64,000 nucleotides of DNA from Hevea brasiliensis (GCF_030052815.1 NC_079505.1:12278520-12342519); one strand, 5' to 3'; shown: positions 24,156-35,660, numbered from the stretch's first letter. Made by a program: numbers and translations. Notes: generated from the sequence alone by a model not told the origin.

Positions 24156-25435
24156 AAAGGAGTAAGAGAGATAAATGTAGGCTCAAATTGGTTTCAAAGG
24201 GAAATTTTGAAGTGAGGTTGGCTAAGGCTAAAATATGGGTTTAAAATTCAAAGAATGCCTAGATCATTTCTTTTTCAAGTGCATGCTATGATTTCGCCTT
24301 GAAAGGTTTAGAAAGATTGTTCTAGGATTGGTGAGACATCAATTAGCTACTTCTCACCCTAGAGTTTTTCTCTAGGCACTCAAAGTCAACGCAATTGATT
24401 GGGTGGCCCTTGGCTAAGAAGATATAAACTAAAGCAAGAATCTAATAACTTTGCACCTATTTAGAACTTTCAATCCATCAAACCCTTCTAAAAGTAAGCT
24501 TAATTGCTCTTCAAAGCAACTCTCAATCCTCTAAGGATAAGGTAAAAATTTATTTTTATGATATGCATGATCCTAAAATGAATGCATAAATCAAATTAAA
24601 ATTAAGTGTAATCTATATGAAAACTATATGCAAATGTATGTGTATGGGTATAGACATGTGTGTGGTATATGTATAAGTGTATGAATTATCTATATATGGA
24701 TGAATGAAATGCAATAAATGAATGAATGAAAATTTTAAAAATTTTGCAGAAATTTTGCCCTCACCCCCAAACTCAAATGAAACATTGTCCTCAATGTCTA
24801 AAATGAATGCAAAGATGGGCAAAATTGTGTGAACTAATCAATTAATGAAATATATACAATTGGGGATTAAATCAATATAAGCTCAAGTATTTCAAAATTA
24901 GCTCAAACTGATATTAACAATGAAGCTTTAGAGAGAAAAATGTGAAAAAGTATCCCAAATGTATGAATTTACACTGCTTAAGATGTTGCTTAACCTGCTG
25001 CGTAGGGTAAAGCGAAAGCATAAGCATTGGCAACATACCATAAGCTTAAATGGTGTAAGGGTAAGCTGTTACCTCCAACTGATGTGGAACAGGTGTGGCT
25101 CAAAGAAAATTTGTGCAACTCATCAATGTCAACAAAATTAGGATTGAAGAAAAGATAAAGTGCAAAAATAATGTGCAAGAATATGAAAAAGTGTAAAGAA
25201 ATAAAATGTAACAGTTAAATCAAAAATTAAACCAAAAAAAAAATTCACAGAGTAACTATGTTCATAGCAGAAAATAAAATAGAGTAAACTAAAATAAGGA
25301 AGTGCAGGTATAAGCATAAAAACTAATTACCAAAGTATTACAACCATGACCAAAGTTTGAAAATTAAAATAAACATATTACAAAAATAAACCTAAAACAG
25401 AAATTAGAACTATTGCTACTGATCAAGCTTTGCTG
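24156..25435 (-). other. Athila non-coding region between ORF3 and the CACTA insertion
   Basis: No gene. A third GAGTTTGGGGG tract (minus strand) lies at 24764-24774. GCTTAAG/TAAGCA words cluster at 24965-25060, as in the LTR and near 27480-27560. Confidence 0.5.
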
Positions 25436-27313
25436 TCAAGGCTTTGCTGCTAAACCAGGGTGTGCTTCATGTTCTGCAGTAGGTTCATTGTGATCCGAAG
25501 CTTCAGAAGCAGTTTCCAAGTTTTCTGTTAAGTCTTTCATTTCTTGAAACATGGCTTGGCCCCAATGATATAAATTGTTGTAGGATTGGGCCAGTTTGTT
25601 GTAAAGCTCCAGCATTTGAAGTTGATGTTGCTTCTGTTTCTTTTTAAGAGATAAAAGTCTCTTTTTAAGTTTCTTTTCTAGCTTCTTCTTTTGGTTAACC
25701 TGCTCCTGACCCATGGTTTCAATTTTGATTTCTAAGCTCTTCAAGGTAGCAAGAATTTCTGTGGTGTCAGGTGAGGGAACAGATGGTTGGACAGTGAAAT
25801 TTGTTATTCTGGATTCCAAGGATCTTAAGATGGATAAAATGTCTGCTGAAAACTGTGGGGTAGAGGTTGGTTGTGGTTCTGCTGGTGCAAAAGTGGTGGG
25901 GTCTGCAGTACCAGTGGTATCAGGATGCTGCTGTAACAGAGTATAGGTATGGCCTACTTTCTCACAAACATCCATATGCAGCAACATTGTGCTGTCTATA
26001 TATGATTCCCCAGAAACTGGCAGCAATTTATATAGACTAGCATCAAAGCTAAATGAGTTTGCTATAGCAGTTATATACCCCCCAAAAACAATACTACCTT
26101 TAGTATGCTTTGTGACAATTTGGTGCCAATGAGTAGCTATGAAATGGGCTGTGCTTACTTGTTTTCTCTCCTTCATGCACCACAAGAGAAACAAATCCCC
26201 AGCACCCACAATACTGTTACTGTGTCCCCTTCCTAAAACAGTGTAAGTAATGAACCTATGGAGGTATTTCAATACATGGTCAACTATCCTAGAGGCTTTT
26301 GCAGTCCTCTGTCTATAATAACCTCCAAAAGGTGCAATATCCTTCCAGAATTGAACAGGGTCATAAACAGTTTGCTGCCACTCCATGTTTTTATATCCTG
26401 AATCCTGAAAACCAAAAATTGCATTCATAGCAGCCATGTCTAATTCCCTATCAATTCCAGCACATCGAAAATATATCATATCTTTATGTTCAGGCACTGT
26501 TGGTTTGAAACTCAACCTTAGGGAACTCAAAAATTCGAGGGTTAGATCCTTGTACACTGGTTCCCTAATTTTAGCAAAGTCAGTCCAGCTAACAGCATTC
26601 AAATAGGCAAATACAGAGTCATAAATGCCTAATTCTTTCAAAATCTGCTCATCCATATACTTGTTTGCCAAAATAGTTTTAGAAACTAATTTCTCATAGA
26701 CCTTTTTCATATCCATATCCCTAAAAGCCCAAGGTAATGGAGAAATTACCTCCTCTATAATATCTGCAGATGACGCAGGTGCTGGAGAGTGTAAGGGAGA
26801 CTGAGTTATTGATGTTTGGGTCACTGGTGCTGGAGTTTGTGAGGAAGACCTGGTTCTTTTGCTAACTGGTTCAGAGGACGGCTGAGGTGGAGAATTCAGG
26901 TCGAAAGGAATAGAGGGTGCTCGTTTCCGTTTTCCGACAGGGGTTTTCTTAGGTTTACTTGCAGCCTTTTTTGTTTTGCCTTGGGTTTTCGTTTGAGTAG
27001 GCACAGATTCAGGCGCTGGTTCTGGGGAATGGGAGTCGGGAATTGGTGTTTCATTTTGTGGCTCGGATTGCGGCGAGAGGGGAGTTGGCGGAATGAGAGG
27101 TGGTATTTGGCTTGGGAGTGGTGGCGGTGACTGAGGTGGTGGCGATTGAGGTAATGGCGGCGTTTGTGGTGGCGGTGACTGAGGTAATGGCGGACTGGGG
27201 CTGGGGTTAGGGTTTGTGGGTAATGAGGATGGAATACCCATTTTTGGTTTGACAGAATGTCGAAGTCCACTGAGTTTGGGTTTGTGGGAAGACCACATTT
27301 TAGTTCTTACCAT
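25436..27313 (-). CDS. Athila ORF3 (env-position protein), open, 625 residues
   Basis: An uninterrupted frame downstream of pol, in the place of the env-like gene of Athila elements. Residues 1-200 are basic and then strongly Pro/Ser-rich, with repeats of PPLPQSPPP type; a KKTPVGKRKRAPS stretch looks like a nuclear localisation signal. Residues about 205-450 form a globular domain with EFLSSLRLSFKP, IYFRCAGIDRELDMAAMNAIFGF and GRGHSNSIVGAGDLFLLW, the pattern of the Athila ORF1-like/putative plant transposon protein families. Residues about 530-575 are a Lys/Gln-rich coiled coil. I see no signal peptide or membrane helix, so an envelope role is not supported; a nucleic-acid or Gag-associated role is as likely. 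It remains open while gag-pol is broken. Start is the first Met; later ones are possible. Confidence 0.7.
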   Translation of the reverse strand: MVRTKMWSSHKPKLSGLRHSVKPKMGIPSSLPTNPNPSPSPPLPQSPPPQTPPLPQSPPPQSPPPLPSQIPPLIPPTPLSPQSEPQNETPIPDSHSPEPAPESVPTQTKTQGKTKKAASKPKKTPVGKRKRAPSIPFDLNSPPQPSSEPVSKRTRSSSQTPAPVTQTSITQSPLHSPAPASSADIIEEVISPLPWAFRDMDMKKVYEKLVSKTILANKYMDEQILKELGIYDSVFAYLNAVSWTDFAKIREPVYKDLTLEFLSSLRLSFKPTVPEHKDMIYFRCAGIDRELDMAAMNAIFGFQDSGYKNMEWQQTVYDPVQFWKDIAPFGGYYRQRTAKASRIVDHVLKYLHRFITYTVLGRGHSNSIVGAGDLFLLWCMKERKQVSTAHFIATHWHQIVTKHTKGSIVFGGYITAIANSFSFDASLYKLLPVSGESYIDSTMLLHMDVCEKVGHTYTLLQQHPDTTGTADPTTFAPAEPQPTSTPQFSADILSILRSLESRITNFTVQPSVPSPDTTEILATLKSLEIKIETMGQEQVNQKKKLEKKLKKRLLSLKKKQKQHQLQMLELYNKLAQSYNNLYHWGQAMFQEMKDLTENLETASEASDHNEPTAEHEAHPGLAAKP

Positions 27314-28580
27314 TTTAATGGAAAGGAAGAAACCTTTCGGCTTCCTGTAAAAATTGCCGGAAGAAATGGCGTGAGAAAGGAGTCGATGAGGTTTATCGGG
27401 AGTGTGGGCGAAGCTTTTGGAAAATTGGCGGAAGTGCTGGGCCTTTTAAAATGTGGGGTAGACATGTGGTATTCTGGGCCATGCTTAGGGTTAGGCATAA
27501 GGTTCAGCAGAATTTGCTTAAGACTCTGCTTGACAAGCAATGTCATCAGCAAGTTTCGGCAGGTTTTGAGAAAAATTGTGGTTTTGCTTACCAAAAACAG
27601 TCCAAAAGCTATGGAATGCTATCATGACCCTCAGCAATTACCAAATACACACAAACACCATAAAATTGAGGGATTTAAGTTCATCATCTCTTAGCACTCA
27701 TCAAACACCATATATTTTCATTTACCTCATGCAAGCATTTTTTTTTTTTTTCAATTTAGGCATCTATTTTGACTACCTTTGTACACATTTAATGAAATGG
27801 TCTCCTTTCTTTACTTATACCAAAAGCACATTTTCAGCAGCATTTTGGACAAGTTCCAATCAACCAAGAATTGCAGAAAAGATGTAGAAATTGACCTTTT
27901 TAACAGCATGAACAGTAGCATATACAGTAACCAAAATCTGCAGAATTCAAAAATTAGCAGCAATTCCAAACAAAAGCATGCAAATTCCTATCAGACTACA
28001 AAATTATATATACACTAAAAGGTGAAACTTAACAAACATTATTTTTGCACTTCAATAAAGCTCTCATCAGTCCTAAATATCAAAATTGATCCTCATTCAA
28101 GTTGCATTTCACAGAATTTACACAAAACACAAAATCAAACATGTGCTATCAAGTAGATTGCAATATCAGCAATTTAGCACAAGTTTAAAGGTGTTACTGT
28201 TCACAGGCACTGCATAAAGTGCAGAATTTTGCTTATACTTGCTTCTCTTCAATTCTTTGTTTTTGCCACAAGTGTAAACTTGCCCCATCTTCATGAATGA
28301 CCTACAAAAGATAAACAAATGTCACTTTTGAGATTAATGGGGGTGAAAACTAAAATGAAATTAAATGGAAATTAATTAACTATAAAAGGATACGCTTGGG
28401 TTGCCTCCCAAGAAGTGCTTGTTTAAGGTCTTAAGCTTGACCTTCCACTCCAATTCTCCTAAGTATCCCTGACTGGAGAACCAAGCCATGAAACCTCTAC
28501 AAACTTTTGCGTGGGTTCTCCAACAATATAATGTTTTAATCTCTGCCCATTAACTTTGAAAGTCCATGAGGTCTCATTGC
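27314..28580 (-). other. Athila spacer between integrase and ORF3
   Basis: Non-coding apart from the out-of-frame tail of the integrase (about 28395-28590), which reads WTFKVNGQRLKHYIVGEPT before stops. GCTTAAG words cluster near 27480-27560. Nothing else recognised. Confidence 0.5.
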
Positions 28581-29477
28581 CTATCTCATGACTCCATAGG
28601 GGTATACTTTTATAACAGTGTAGGGCCCTGACCATCTTGACTTCAATTTTCCTGGAAATAACCTTAACCTAGAGTTATATAGGAGAACAACATCACCTTC
28701 TTGAAATTCTTTCCTCCTAATATGCTTATCATGCCATCTCTTAGTTCTTTCCTTGTAAAGCTTGGCATTTTCATAAGCATCCAATCTAAGCTCCTCAAGT
28801 TCATTTAGTTGCAGCATTCTTTTTTCTCCTGCAGTTTTTAAGTCAAAGTTCAGTGTCCTTATGGCCCAATATGCTCTATGCTCCAACTCCAAAGGTAAAT
28901 GACAAGCCTTCCCATAAACCAATCTAAATGGGGTAGTTCCGATAGGAGTTTTAAAAGCTGTTCTATAGGCCCAAAGAGCATCATCTAACTTTAGTGACCA
29001 ATTTTTCCTCGAACAATTCACTGTTTTCTCAAGAATTCTTTTCAGCTCTCTATTGGAGATCTCCACTTGACCACTAGTTTGTTGATGGTAGGGTGTTGCA
29101 ACCTTATGCTTCACACCATATTTTTGCAATAATCTTTCAAATTGATGGTTGCAAAAATGAGAACCTCCATCACTTATAATGGCACGTGGAGTTCCAAATC
29201 TTGTAAAAATGAACTTTTTAAGGAATTTAATCACAACTCTAACTTCATTAGTTGGAGATGGTATAGCTTCAACCCATTTGCTTACATAATCTACTCCAAC
29301 TAAAATGTATTTGTGTCCCAAGGACGATGGAAAAGGTCCCATGAAATCAATGCCCCGCACATCAAATAGTTCCACTTCCAATATATTTTGGAGGGGCATT
29401 TCATCTCTCTTTGAGATATTACCCATCCTTTGACACCTATCACATGCATTTACAAACTTCCTCACATCCTTAAACAT
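28581..29477 (-). pseudogene. Athila integrase fragment
   Basis: About 298 residues. The zinc-binding region survives as CDRCQRMGN near residue 12. The catalytic core follows: D in [12 protein letters not shown] in [13 protein letters not shown] and E in [17 protein letters not shown], the D,D-35-E set. The C-terminal part ([10 protein letters not shown]...SRWSGPYTV) is the usual Ty3-gypsy integrase tail. It is out of frame with RNase H upstream (frame change near 29475) and loses frame again near 28590, so it cannot be made as part of one polyprotein. Integrates cDNA in active relatives. Confidence 0.85.
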
Positions 29478-30405
29478 GTGTGGCCAAAAGAACCCTGCTT
29501 GAAGAACTTTTCTCAGTCTTTGTCACACTCATATGACCCCCATAAAGTGAAGAATGGCAATCTTTGATAACATTCCCTATCTCCTCATCAGCTAAACATC
29601 TTCTAATCAGCCCATCTCCACATCTCTTGAACAAAAATGGTTCCTCCCAATCATAATCCTTCACATCAAAAAGAAATTTCTTCTTTTGCTGCCATGTTAA
29701 ATCAGGTGGAAGGATTCCACACACTAGATAGTTCACAAAATCTGCATACCAAGGTGTTTTTGCATTCATGATTACTAACAGTTGCTCATCAGGAAAATAA
29801 TCATCTATTGGGGGTTCTTTTCCCAGATTGTCTCCTTGTTCTTGCCTCAATCTAGATAGATGATCTGCTACCACATTTTCTACTCCTTTCTTATCTTTAA
29901 TTTCCAAGTCAAACTCTTGAAGGAGTAGCACCCACCTTATCAATCTAGGTTTAGCCTCTTTTTTCTGAAGGAGATACTTGATAGCTGCATGATCTGTGTA
30001 TACTATGACCTTAGATCCCACAAGATAGGACCTGAATTTATCTACTGCAAATACTACTGCCAAAAACTCTTTCTCTGTAGTAGAGTAATTTATTTGAGCA
30101 TCATCTAAGGTCCTACTTGCATAATATATTGCATACACCTTCTTATCTCTCCTTTGTCCCAAAACAGCCCCAATAGCATAATCACTAGCATCGCACATTA
30201 ACTCAAAAGGTAATGACCAATCGGGTGGCTGCATAATAGGAGCAGATATCAAAGCTTCCTTTATCCTGCAAAAAGCATTCATACAATTAGTATCAAAATT
30301 AAATTCCACATCTTTACTCAATAAATTGGTAAGAGGTTTAGAAATCTTAGAGAAATCCTTGATGAATCTCCTATAAAATCCAGCATGCCCCAAGAAACTC
30401 CTCAA
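29470..30405 (-). pseudogene. Athila RT C-terminus and RNase H fragment
   Basis: Begins with the RT thumb/connection sequence ([20 protein letters not shown]) and continues through the RNase H domain: [18 protein letters not shown] (first catalytic Asp), [20 protein letters not shown] (Glu) and [15 protein letters not shown] (Asp). The chain then reaches the H...[10 protein letters not shown] integrase-entry zinc region before the frame is lost near 29475. Frame also changes at about 30400 relative to the RT core. The residues expected for RNase H are present, so inactivity comes from the frameshifts. Confidence 0.85.
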
Positions 30406-30799
30406 TAATTTCTATCTTTGATTTATCCACCTCAATACCCCTGTTTGACACAAGATGTCCCAAAACAATTCCTTCTTGTACCATAAAGTGGCACTTTTCC
30501 CAATTCAAAACTAAATTGAACTCTTCACATCTCTGCAAAACCTTAGACAAGTTAGATAAGCATTCATCAAAAGATTTACCATACACAGAAAAATCATCCA
30601 TGAACACTTCCATAATTTCCTCAATCATGTCAGAAAATATGGACATCATACATCGTTGAAATGTAGCAGGGGCATTACATAGTCCAAATGGCATCCTTCG
30701 ATATGCAAAGGTACCATAAGGACATGTGAAGGTAGTTTTATCCTGATCATCTGGGTGAATAGGGATCGAAAGAACCACGAATAGCCATCCAAATAGCAA
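30371..30799 (-). pseudogene. Athila reverse transcriptase core fragment
   Basis: Carries RT motifs with catalytic residues: DDQDKTTFTCPYGTFAYRRM, MPFGLCNAPATFQRCM, and the active-site VFMDDFSVYG (near 30580-30606), where FMDD replaces the usual YVDD as is normal in Athila. The frame differs from the upstream gag-protease-RT segment (break near 30770) and from the downstream segment (break near 30400). Function in relatives: reverse transcription of the genomic RNA in the cytoplasmic particle. Confidence 0.85.
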
Positions 30800-32985
30800 A
30801 AATAAGAATGATGAGCTAGTCTCTCAAGCATTTGATCTATAAATGGTAATGGAAAATGGTCCTTTCTAGTTGCCTTATTCAATTTCCTATAGTCTATACA
30901 CATTCTCCATCCGATTCTGATTCTTATAGGTATTAGTTCATCATTTTCATTTTTCACCACTGTGATGCCCCCTTTCTTAGGTACAACATGAACTGGACTT
31001 ACCCAATTACTGTCAGAAACAGGGTAAATGATACCTGCATCAAGCAATTTCAAGATCTCCTTTTTCACAACCTCTTTCATGTTTGGATTCAATCTCCTTT
31101 GTGATTCTCGAGAGGCTTTATGGTCATTTTCCAACAAAATTCTATGCATGCACACAGAAGGATGTATTCCTTTAATATCATCAATGGTATAACCAATTAT
31201 CCTTCTATGCTTCCTAAGAACTCTCAATAATTTTTCAACCTCACAATCAGTCAATTTAGCATTAACAATCACAGGATATGTAGAATTTTGCCCTAGAAAA
31301 GCATACCTGAGATTTGTTGGAAGAGGTTTCAACTCTACCTTAGGTGCTTCACTTTTCTCAAGCTTTGATGATGAAGTTGTTTCTTGCTTCAAGTCCCCAA
31401 TTTTTTCAATATCAACCATAGGCAATGGTGGATTTCCTTCCAAAATTGTAGCATATTCTGCAGCTTCTTCAATTTCATCCCCTTTTTTGATGTTATGAAC
31501 CAAACAAGCTTCTAAGGGATCTTTAGGATGTTGCTTTTTAAGCACTTCTCTAACCTCTTCATCTATCACATCAACTCTCAAGCATGAGTTTGAATCATCT
31601 TTCTTTTTCATTGCTTGAAACAAATTAAATTCAACTTTCTCTTCCCCAACTTCTAATGTAAGCCTCCCATTTTTTACATCAATCACGCTCCAAAGAGTAG
31701 CAAGGAAAGGTCTACCAAGAATAATAGGAATGTGTACATCCTCCTCCATCTCCAATACCACAAAATCCACTGGTATGAAAAATTTCCCAACTTTCAGAGG
31801 AACATTCTCAACTATTCCAATTGGAAATTTAATAGATCTATCTGCTAACTGTAGTGATATGGTAGTAGGCTTCATTTCTCCAATCTTCACTTTCTCATAG
31901 ATAGACAATGGCATCAGACTAACACTGGCTCCAAGATCGCATAAAGCCTTATCTATACTGATATCCCCAATGTGACATGGTATGGAGAAACTCCCAGGAT
32001 CTTTCAGTTTGGGTGGAAGCTTATTTTGCAAAATAGCACTGCTTTCTTCCGTGAGAGCTACAGTCTCAAATTCCTCCAATTTCTTCTTGTTAGATAAAAT
32101 CTCCTTCAAAAATTTGGCATAAGAAGGCATTTGTGCTAAAGCATCAGTGAAAGGAATAGTCACATGCAAAGACTTCAATACCTCCAAAAACTTCCCAAAT
32201 TGTTTATCCAATTTTGCTTTCTGAAACCTTTGTGGGAATGGTAAAGGTGGCATGTAGGCTTTAGGTGCAACATATTTAGGTTCTTCCTCTTTGCTCTCCC
32301 TCTCCTTACTTCCTTTTTCTTCAATTGAATTTTCTTTCTCAGTTTCAATTCTAACTTCAACTTCAGTTTGTTCATCTCCTTCTCTGCTTTTCTTTTCTTC
32401 AACTTCCTCTTCAATCTTTTTATCTCCATTCTTCAATATTTTTCCACTTCTCAATGTAATAGCCTTGCAATGCTCCCTTGAATTTTCTGGTTGGCTAGGA
32501 AGCTTCCCAAATGCTTTGTTACTTGAAGAGCTAGCTTGTTGAGCTATTTGATTCTCTAACATCTTGTTGTGTGTTGCCATTTGATCCACTTTAGATGATA
32601 ATTGAGAAATCATTTCTTGTTGACTTTGATGGCTCACAAGTAGAGTTTCAATCATAGATTCCAATCTAGCTGTCTTGTCTAGTTGTGCTTGTTGTGGTAG
32701 AGGTGGAGCAGGTGCATTTTGAGGTTTAGAAATTCCAGGAGGAGGACCTCTATTCTGCTGAAAGTTCTGATTTTGTTGATATCCAGAAGGTTGCTGAAAA
32801 TTCTGATTTTGCCCTTGTCTACCTCCCCAAGAGAAATTTGGGTGGTTTCTCCATGCTGGATCATAAGTTGCAGAAAATGGGTTACCACCTGATCTTTGAT
32901 TGTAGTTCCCCACATAATCCACTTGCTCACTTGAAAAATCTTGATTAAGTGCAGAAAAATCTCTTTGCACAATTGACATTTGCAC
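30646..32985 (-). pseudogene. Athila gag C-terminus, protease and N-terminal RT
   Basis: About 779 residues in one frame. The first 100 are Asn/Gln-rich (QNQNFQQ repeats), followed by a charged region with many Glu/Lys. The protease signature is DLGASVSLMPLSIYEKV (around 31907-31945) with a later ILGRPFLATL; DLGA in place of DSG/DTG is seen in other Athila-like elements. The RT begins near RRLNPNMKEVVKKEILKLL and CIDYRKLNKATRKDHFPLPF. The frame fails at about 30770 within RT. Between this segment and gag (32986-33010) there are stops in this frame while a neighbouring frame is open with CKCQLC, so a small frame excursion separates it from gag. Confidence 0.85.
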
Positions 32986-33003
32986 TCAATTTCTAGTGAA
33001 TTA

Positions 33004-33960
33004 CTAGAACCTCCTTGAAGAATCTACTTTCATACTTAACTTGTCCATCTTCCTTGTCAAAGCATCAAACTTAGCATTAATCATATTCATGGCATCAAGC
33101 TCAAACATACCAGCTGGTTTCTTGATCTCATTCCTCTCACAACTCCATTGGTAGTTGTTATAAGCAATTTTATCAAGAGCGGAAAAAGCTTCATCTTCAG
33201 ATTTCTCCATAAGGTCACCTCCAGAAGATGCATCAATTGTACTCCTAATAGCTGGTGAAACTCCATTGTAAAAGTGTTGAACAAGCATCCACTTAGGAAT
33301 CCCATGATGTGGACATCTCCTTTGCAAATCCTTGTACCTCTCCCATGCTTCATACAAGCTCTCATCATCTCTAGGTTTAAAAGAAGTCAGCTCATTTCTT
33401 AGCTTAGCTGTCTTGCTTGGTGGAAAATATTGAGCCAAAAATGCTTGAGAAAGTTCATCCCATGTTGTGATAGAACCCGGTGGCAAAGAATGTAACCACT
33501 CTCTAACTCGGTCCTTCAGAGAAAAAGGAAATAATCTGAGTCGAATTGCATCATCAGAAACTCCATTTATCTTCAACATATCACTGATCTCAAGAAAGTG
33601 TGCCAGATGCACATGTGGACTTTCACTTGGATTTCCTCCAAATTGTGCTTGTTGTACCATTTGACAGAGTGCAGGCTTCAGTTCAAAATTATTAGCTTCT
33701 ACCCTTGGTCTTGTGATACTTGGCATGAAATCTCCAATGTTAGGATAGGCATGATCCTTCACAGAGCGATTGTTATTGTTGTTATTGTTGTTGTCAGCCA
33801 TTTCTTCTTGTAATTGCTCTTGCTCTTGTGCTCTTTCTTGTTGTTGCTGAGCTTTAATTTCAGCTTTTCTCCTCTTAGATTCTGCTCTTAAAGCTTTTGC
33901 TGTCTTCTCTATTTCTGGGTCAAAGAATAGATTGATTTCTTCACTTTTTATCCTTCTCAT
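33004..33960 (-). CDS. Athila Gag (capsid region)
   Basis: About 318 residues from MRRIKSEEINLF (33958-33960 chosen because upstream residues are hydrophobic noise and the Met follows a CAG splice-acceptor-like TTTTTCAGGTGC). An N-terminal charged, Gln-rich helix leads to an Asn run, then the retrotrans-gag core: LRLFPFSLKDRVREWLHSLP, ITTWDELSQAFLAQYFPPSK and ESLYEAWERYKDLQRRCPHHG, all standard for Ty3-gypsy capsid. It ends SSRRF before stops. Forms the virus-like particle in active relatives. The zinc-knuckle part is damaged by the frame change at about 33000. Confidence 0.85.
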   Translation of the reverse strand: MRRIKSEEINLFFDPEIEKTAKALRAESKRRKAEIKAQQQQERAQEQEQLQEEMADNNNNNNNNRSVKDHAYPNIGDFMPSITRPRVEANNFELKPALCQMVQQAQFGGNPSESPHVHLAHFLEISDMLKINGVSDDAIRLRLFPFSLKDRVREWLHSLPPGSITTWDELSQAFLAQYFPPSKTAKLRNELTSFKPRDDESLYEAWERYKDLQRRCPHHGIPKWMLVQHFYNGVSPAIRSTIDASSGGDLMEKSEDEAFSALDKIAYNNYQWSCERNEIKKPAGMFELDAMNMINAKFDALTRKMDKLSMKVDSSRRF

Positions 33961-34059
33961 AAAATAAAGCACCTGAAAAACAAAAATAAACAAATTCTCA
34001 AAGTAAAATGGTAAAAAGAAATAAAATAAAATGCCCAAATTAACCAAACAAACAATTGT

Positions 34060-34090
34060 TCAATATTAAACAAAAATGGCTCCAAAAACT
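34060..34090 (-). promoter_or_regulatory. Athila primer binding region (decayed)
   Basis: In sense orientation the bases after the 5' LTR read AGTTTTTGGAGCCATTTTTG. This resembles the tRNA-Asp-type site TGGCGCCGTTGCCGG with several substitutions, mostly C/G to A/T. Assignment is by position and partial match. Confidence 0.45.
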
Positions 34091-35660
34091 TGATGGGGCG
34101 AATCCGCAAGTATACGGGTCGTCTCAAGTAATAAAGTGATGAATCAAGTATCGTTCCCACGAGGATTTGCTGTTTGATTACTAAACTATGAATGAAGCGA
34201 TTATTTGGGCTAATGATTAATGAATAAATGGTAAATGTAAATGAGCAAGGTAAATTGATTAATCCAATTGAAATGGGTAAAGAGCAAACAAATAAATTCT
34301 AATTCTAGCTCGCAATTAAACTAAAATTAACAATGGGTAATTTAAGCAAAAGTCTAATTATGGTAAAAGTGATTCGAGTTGGGGTTTATGCATAAATTAA
34401 TTGGGATTTGTCTTGGGCATTCCAATTTTTAAAAGAAAATAGAGTTTGAAGGAAATTGATTCTAAATCCCTTTGATATCTTTTTCAAGCAAATCAAAGCG
34501 TATTCTAAAATAACCAAACCTACTTTCGTATGTATTTGATTATTTTAAAACCCATTAAGTTTTATAACCAATAATTAATTCCTCTTAAAGTCCTAGTTTA
34601 TTTCTAAATCTAGGTGATTTTAAGTTCCAATCCTTGATTAACTATTAATGACTTTCACCTTTCGGTCCTTCAATCAAAGATTAACACAATACCCAATGGG
34701 TACCAACATTAGGCAAGTAAATCAAGCACACAAGGAAAGAATCAAAACTCATATTTATGTAAAATAAGGAAATACCCAATCCAAATCCACAAATTAATCT
34801 AAGACATACTTCCCAACTCTGAAATCTAAAGAAATTACTCACTCATAATGGTATTTACAAGAAATATTGATGGAAGAATATAGAAAAACATGATAAAAGG
34901 ACTGAAATGGGAAAACCCAGGCGGAAGAACCAAGGTCTCTGGTTTCTGGAGCTCCAAACTCGTGCAGCAGCTCCTCTTCCTAGAGAGAATGGCGTCTTCT
35001 CTCTCTCTTTCTATTCAATTTTTCCTTCCTTTTTGTTTTTCCTCCCCTTCCTCTTATGGCAAAAATAAGGAAAATGATGAATTTATATGGTCCCTCAAAG
35101 TTGCCCTAAAAGTAAAATAAAAGACAAGGAGTGGATAGGAAATGAGGTGTAAAATTATCCAAGTCGTGACACTATTCACGTTGGGCATTACGCTTAGGGT
35201 TCGGCTAACCTGAGCGACTTTTTAGCAATTTTCACACAGTCGCCTTGCCGCAGGTTAAGCAGACCTTCAGCAAATCTCGGCAGACTTAGAGTAAAATAGA
35301 CTTTTCTACTCATGCTTGACTTGTGCTGCACCTTAAGCACTGCCGCTTTACCCTAAGCATGACCTTAAGCAAAGTCTCAAGCAAATTTCGGCTAGTTTGC
35401 TCTTTCAAGGCTTGATTTCTTCAACTTTCCTCTATGCTTAAAGAACTTCAAATCTCTTCAAATTATTTCCTATTGCACTCATTGATCTTCGATTTGCCAC
35501 AAAATCCTATCAAAAACAACAAAATTACTAAAATCAAATATAAAGTATCTAAAGTTAACAAATAAGCTAAAATAAAGCTAAAAACATAAAATCTACTAAA
35601 ATATAAGGGCAAAATAGATGCAAAACTATCCTAAAATGCCTATATGAAATGAGTGTAACA
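34091..35660 (-). repeat. Athila 5' LTR (right copy)
   Basis: 1570 bp; plus strand starts TGATGGGGCGAATCC and ends GTGTAACA, followed by the duplicated target AGTTA. 13 bp shorter than the left copy because of small indels near 34377, 34960 and 35165-35250. Confidence 0.93.

Larger units (their letters stand above)
19675..35660 (-). mobile_element. Athila-type Ty3-gypsy retrotransposon, full length, decayed
   Basis: A 15,986-bp element on the minus strand, bounded by LTRs 19675-21257 and 34091-35660 and a perfect 5-bp duplication AGTTA (19670-19674, 35661-35665). In sense order: PBS region (just below 34091), gag, protease, RT, RNase H, integrase, then a separate 625-residue ORF before the 3' LTR. 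The RT catalytic motif FMDDFSVYG, the DLGAS protease motif and the extra 3' ORF match the Athila lineage. A CACTA element sits between the extra ORF and the 3' LTR. Gag-pol is broken by several frameshifts, so the element is not autonomous now. It lies in an intron of JAZ copy 1. Confidence 0.93.

Noticed and set aside
24613..25178. Short frames between the CACTA element and ORF3
   Set aside because: No motif; non-coding part of Athila.
25713..25946. Plus-strand frame opposite Athila ORF3
   Set aside because: Shadow of the coding strand; no motif.
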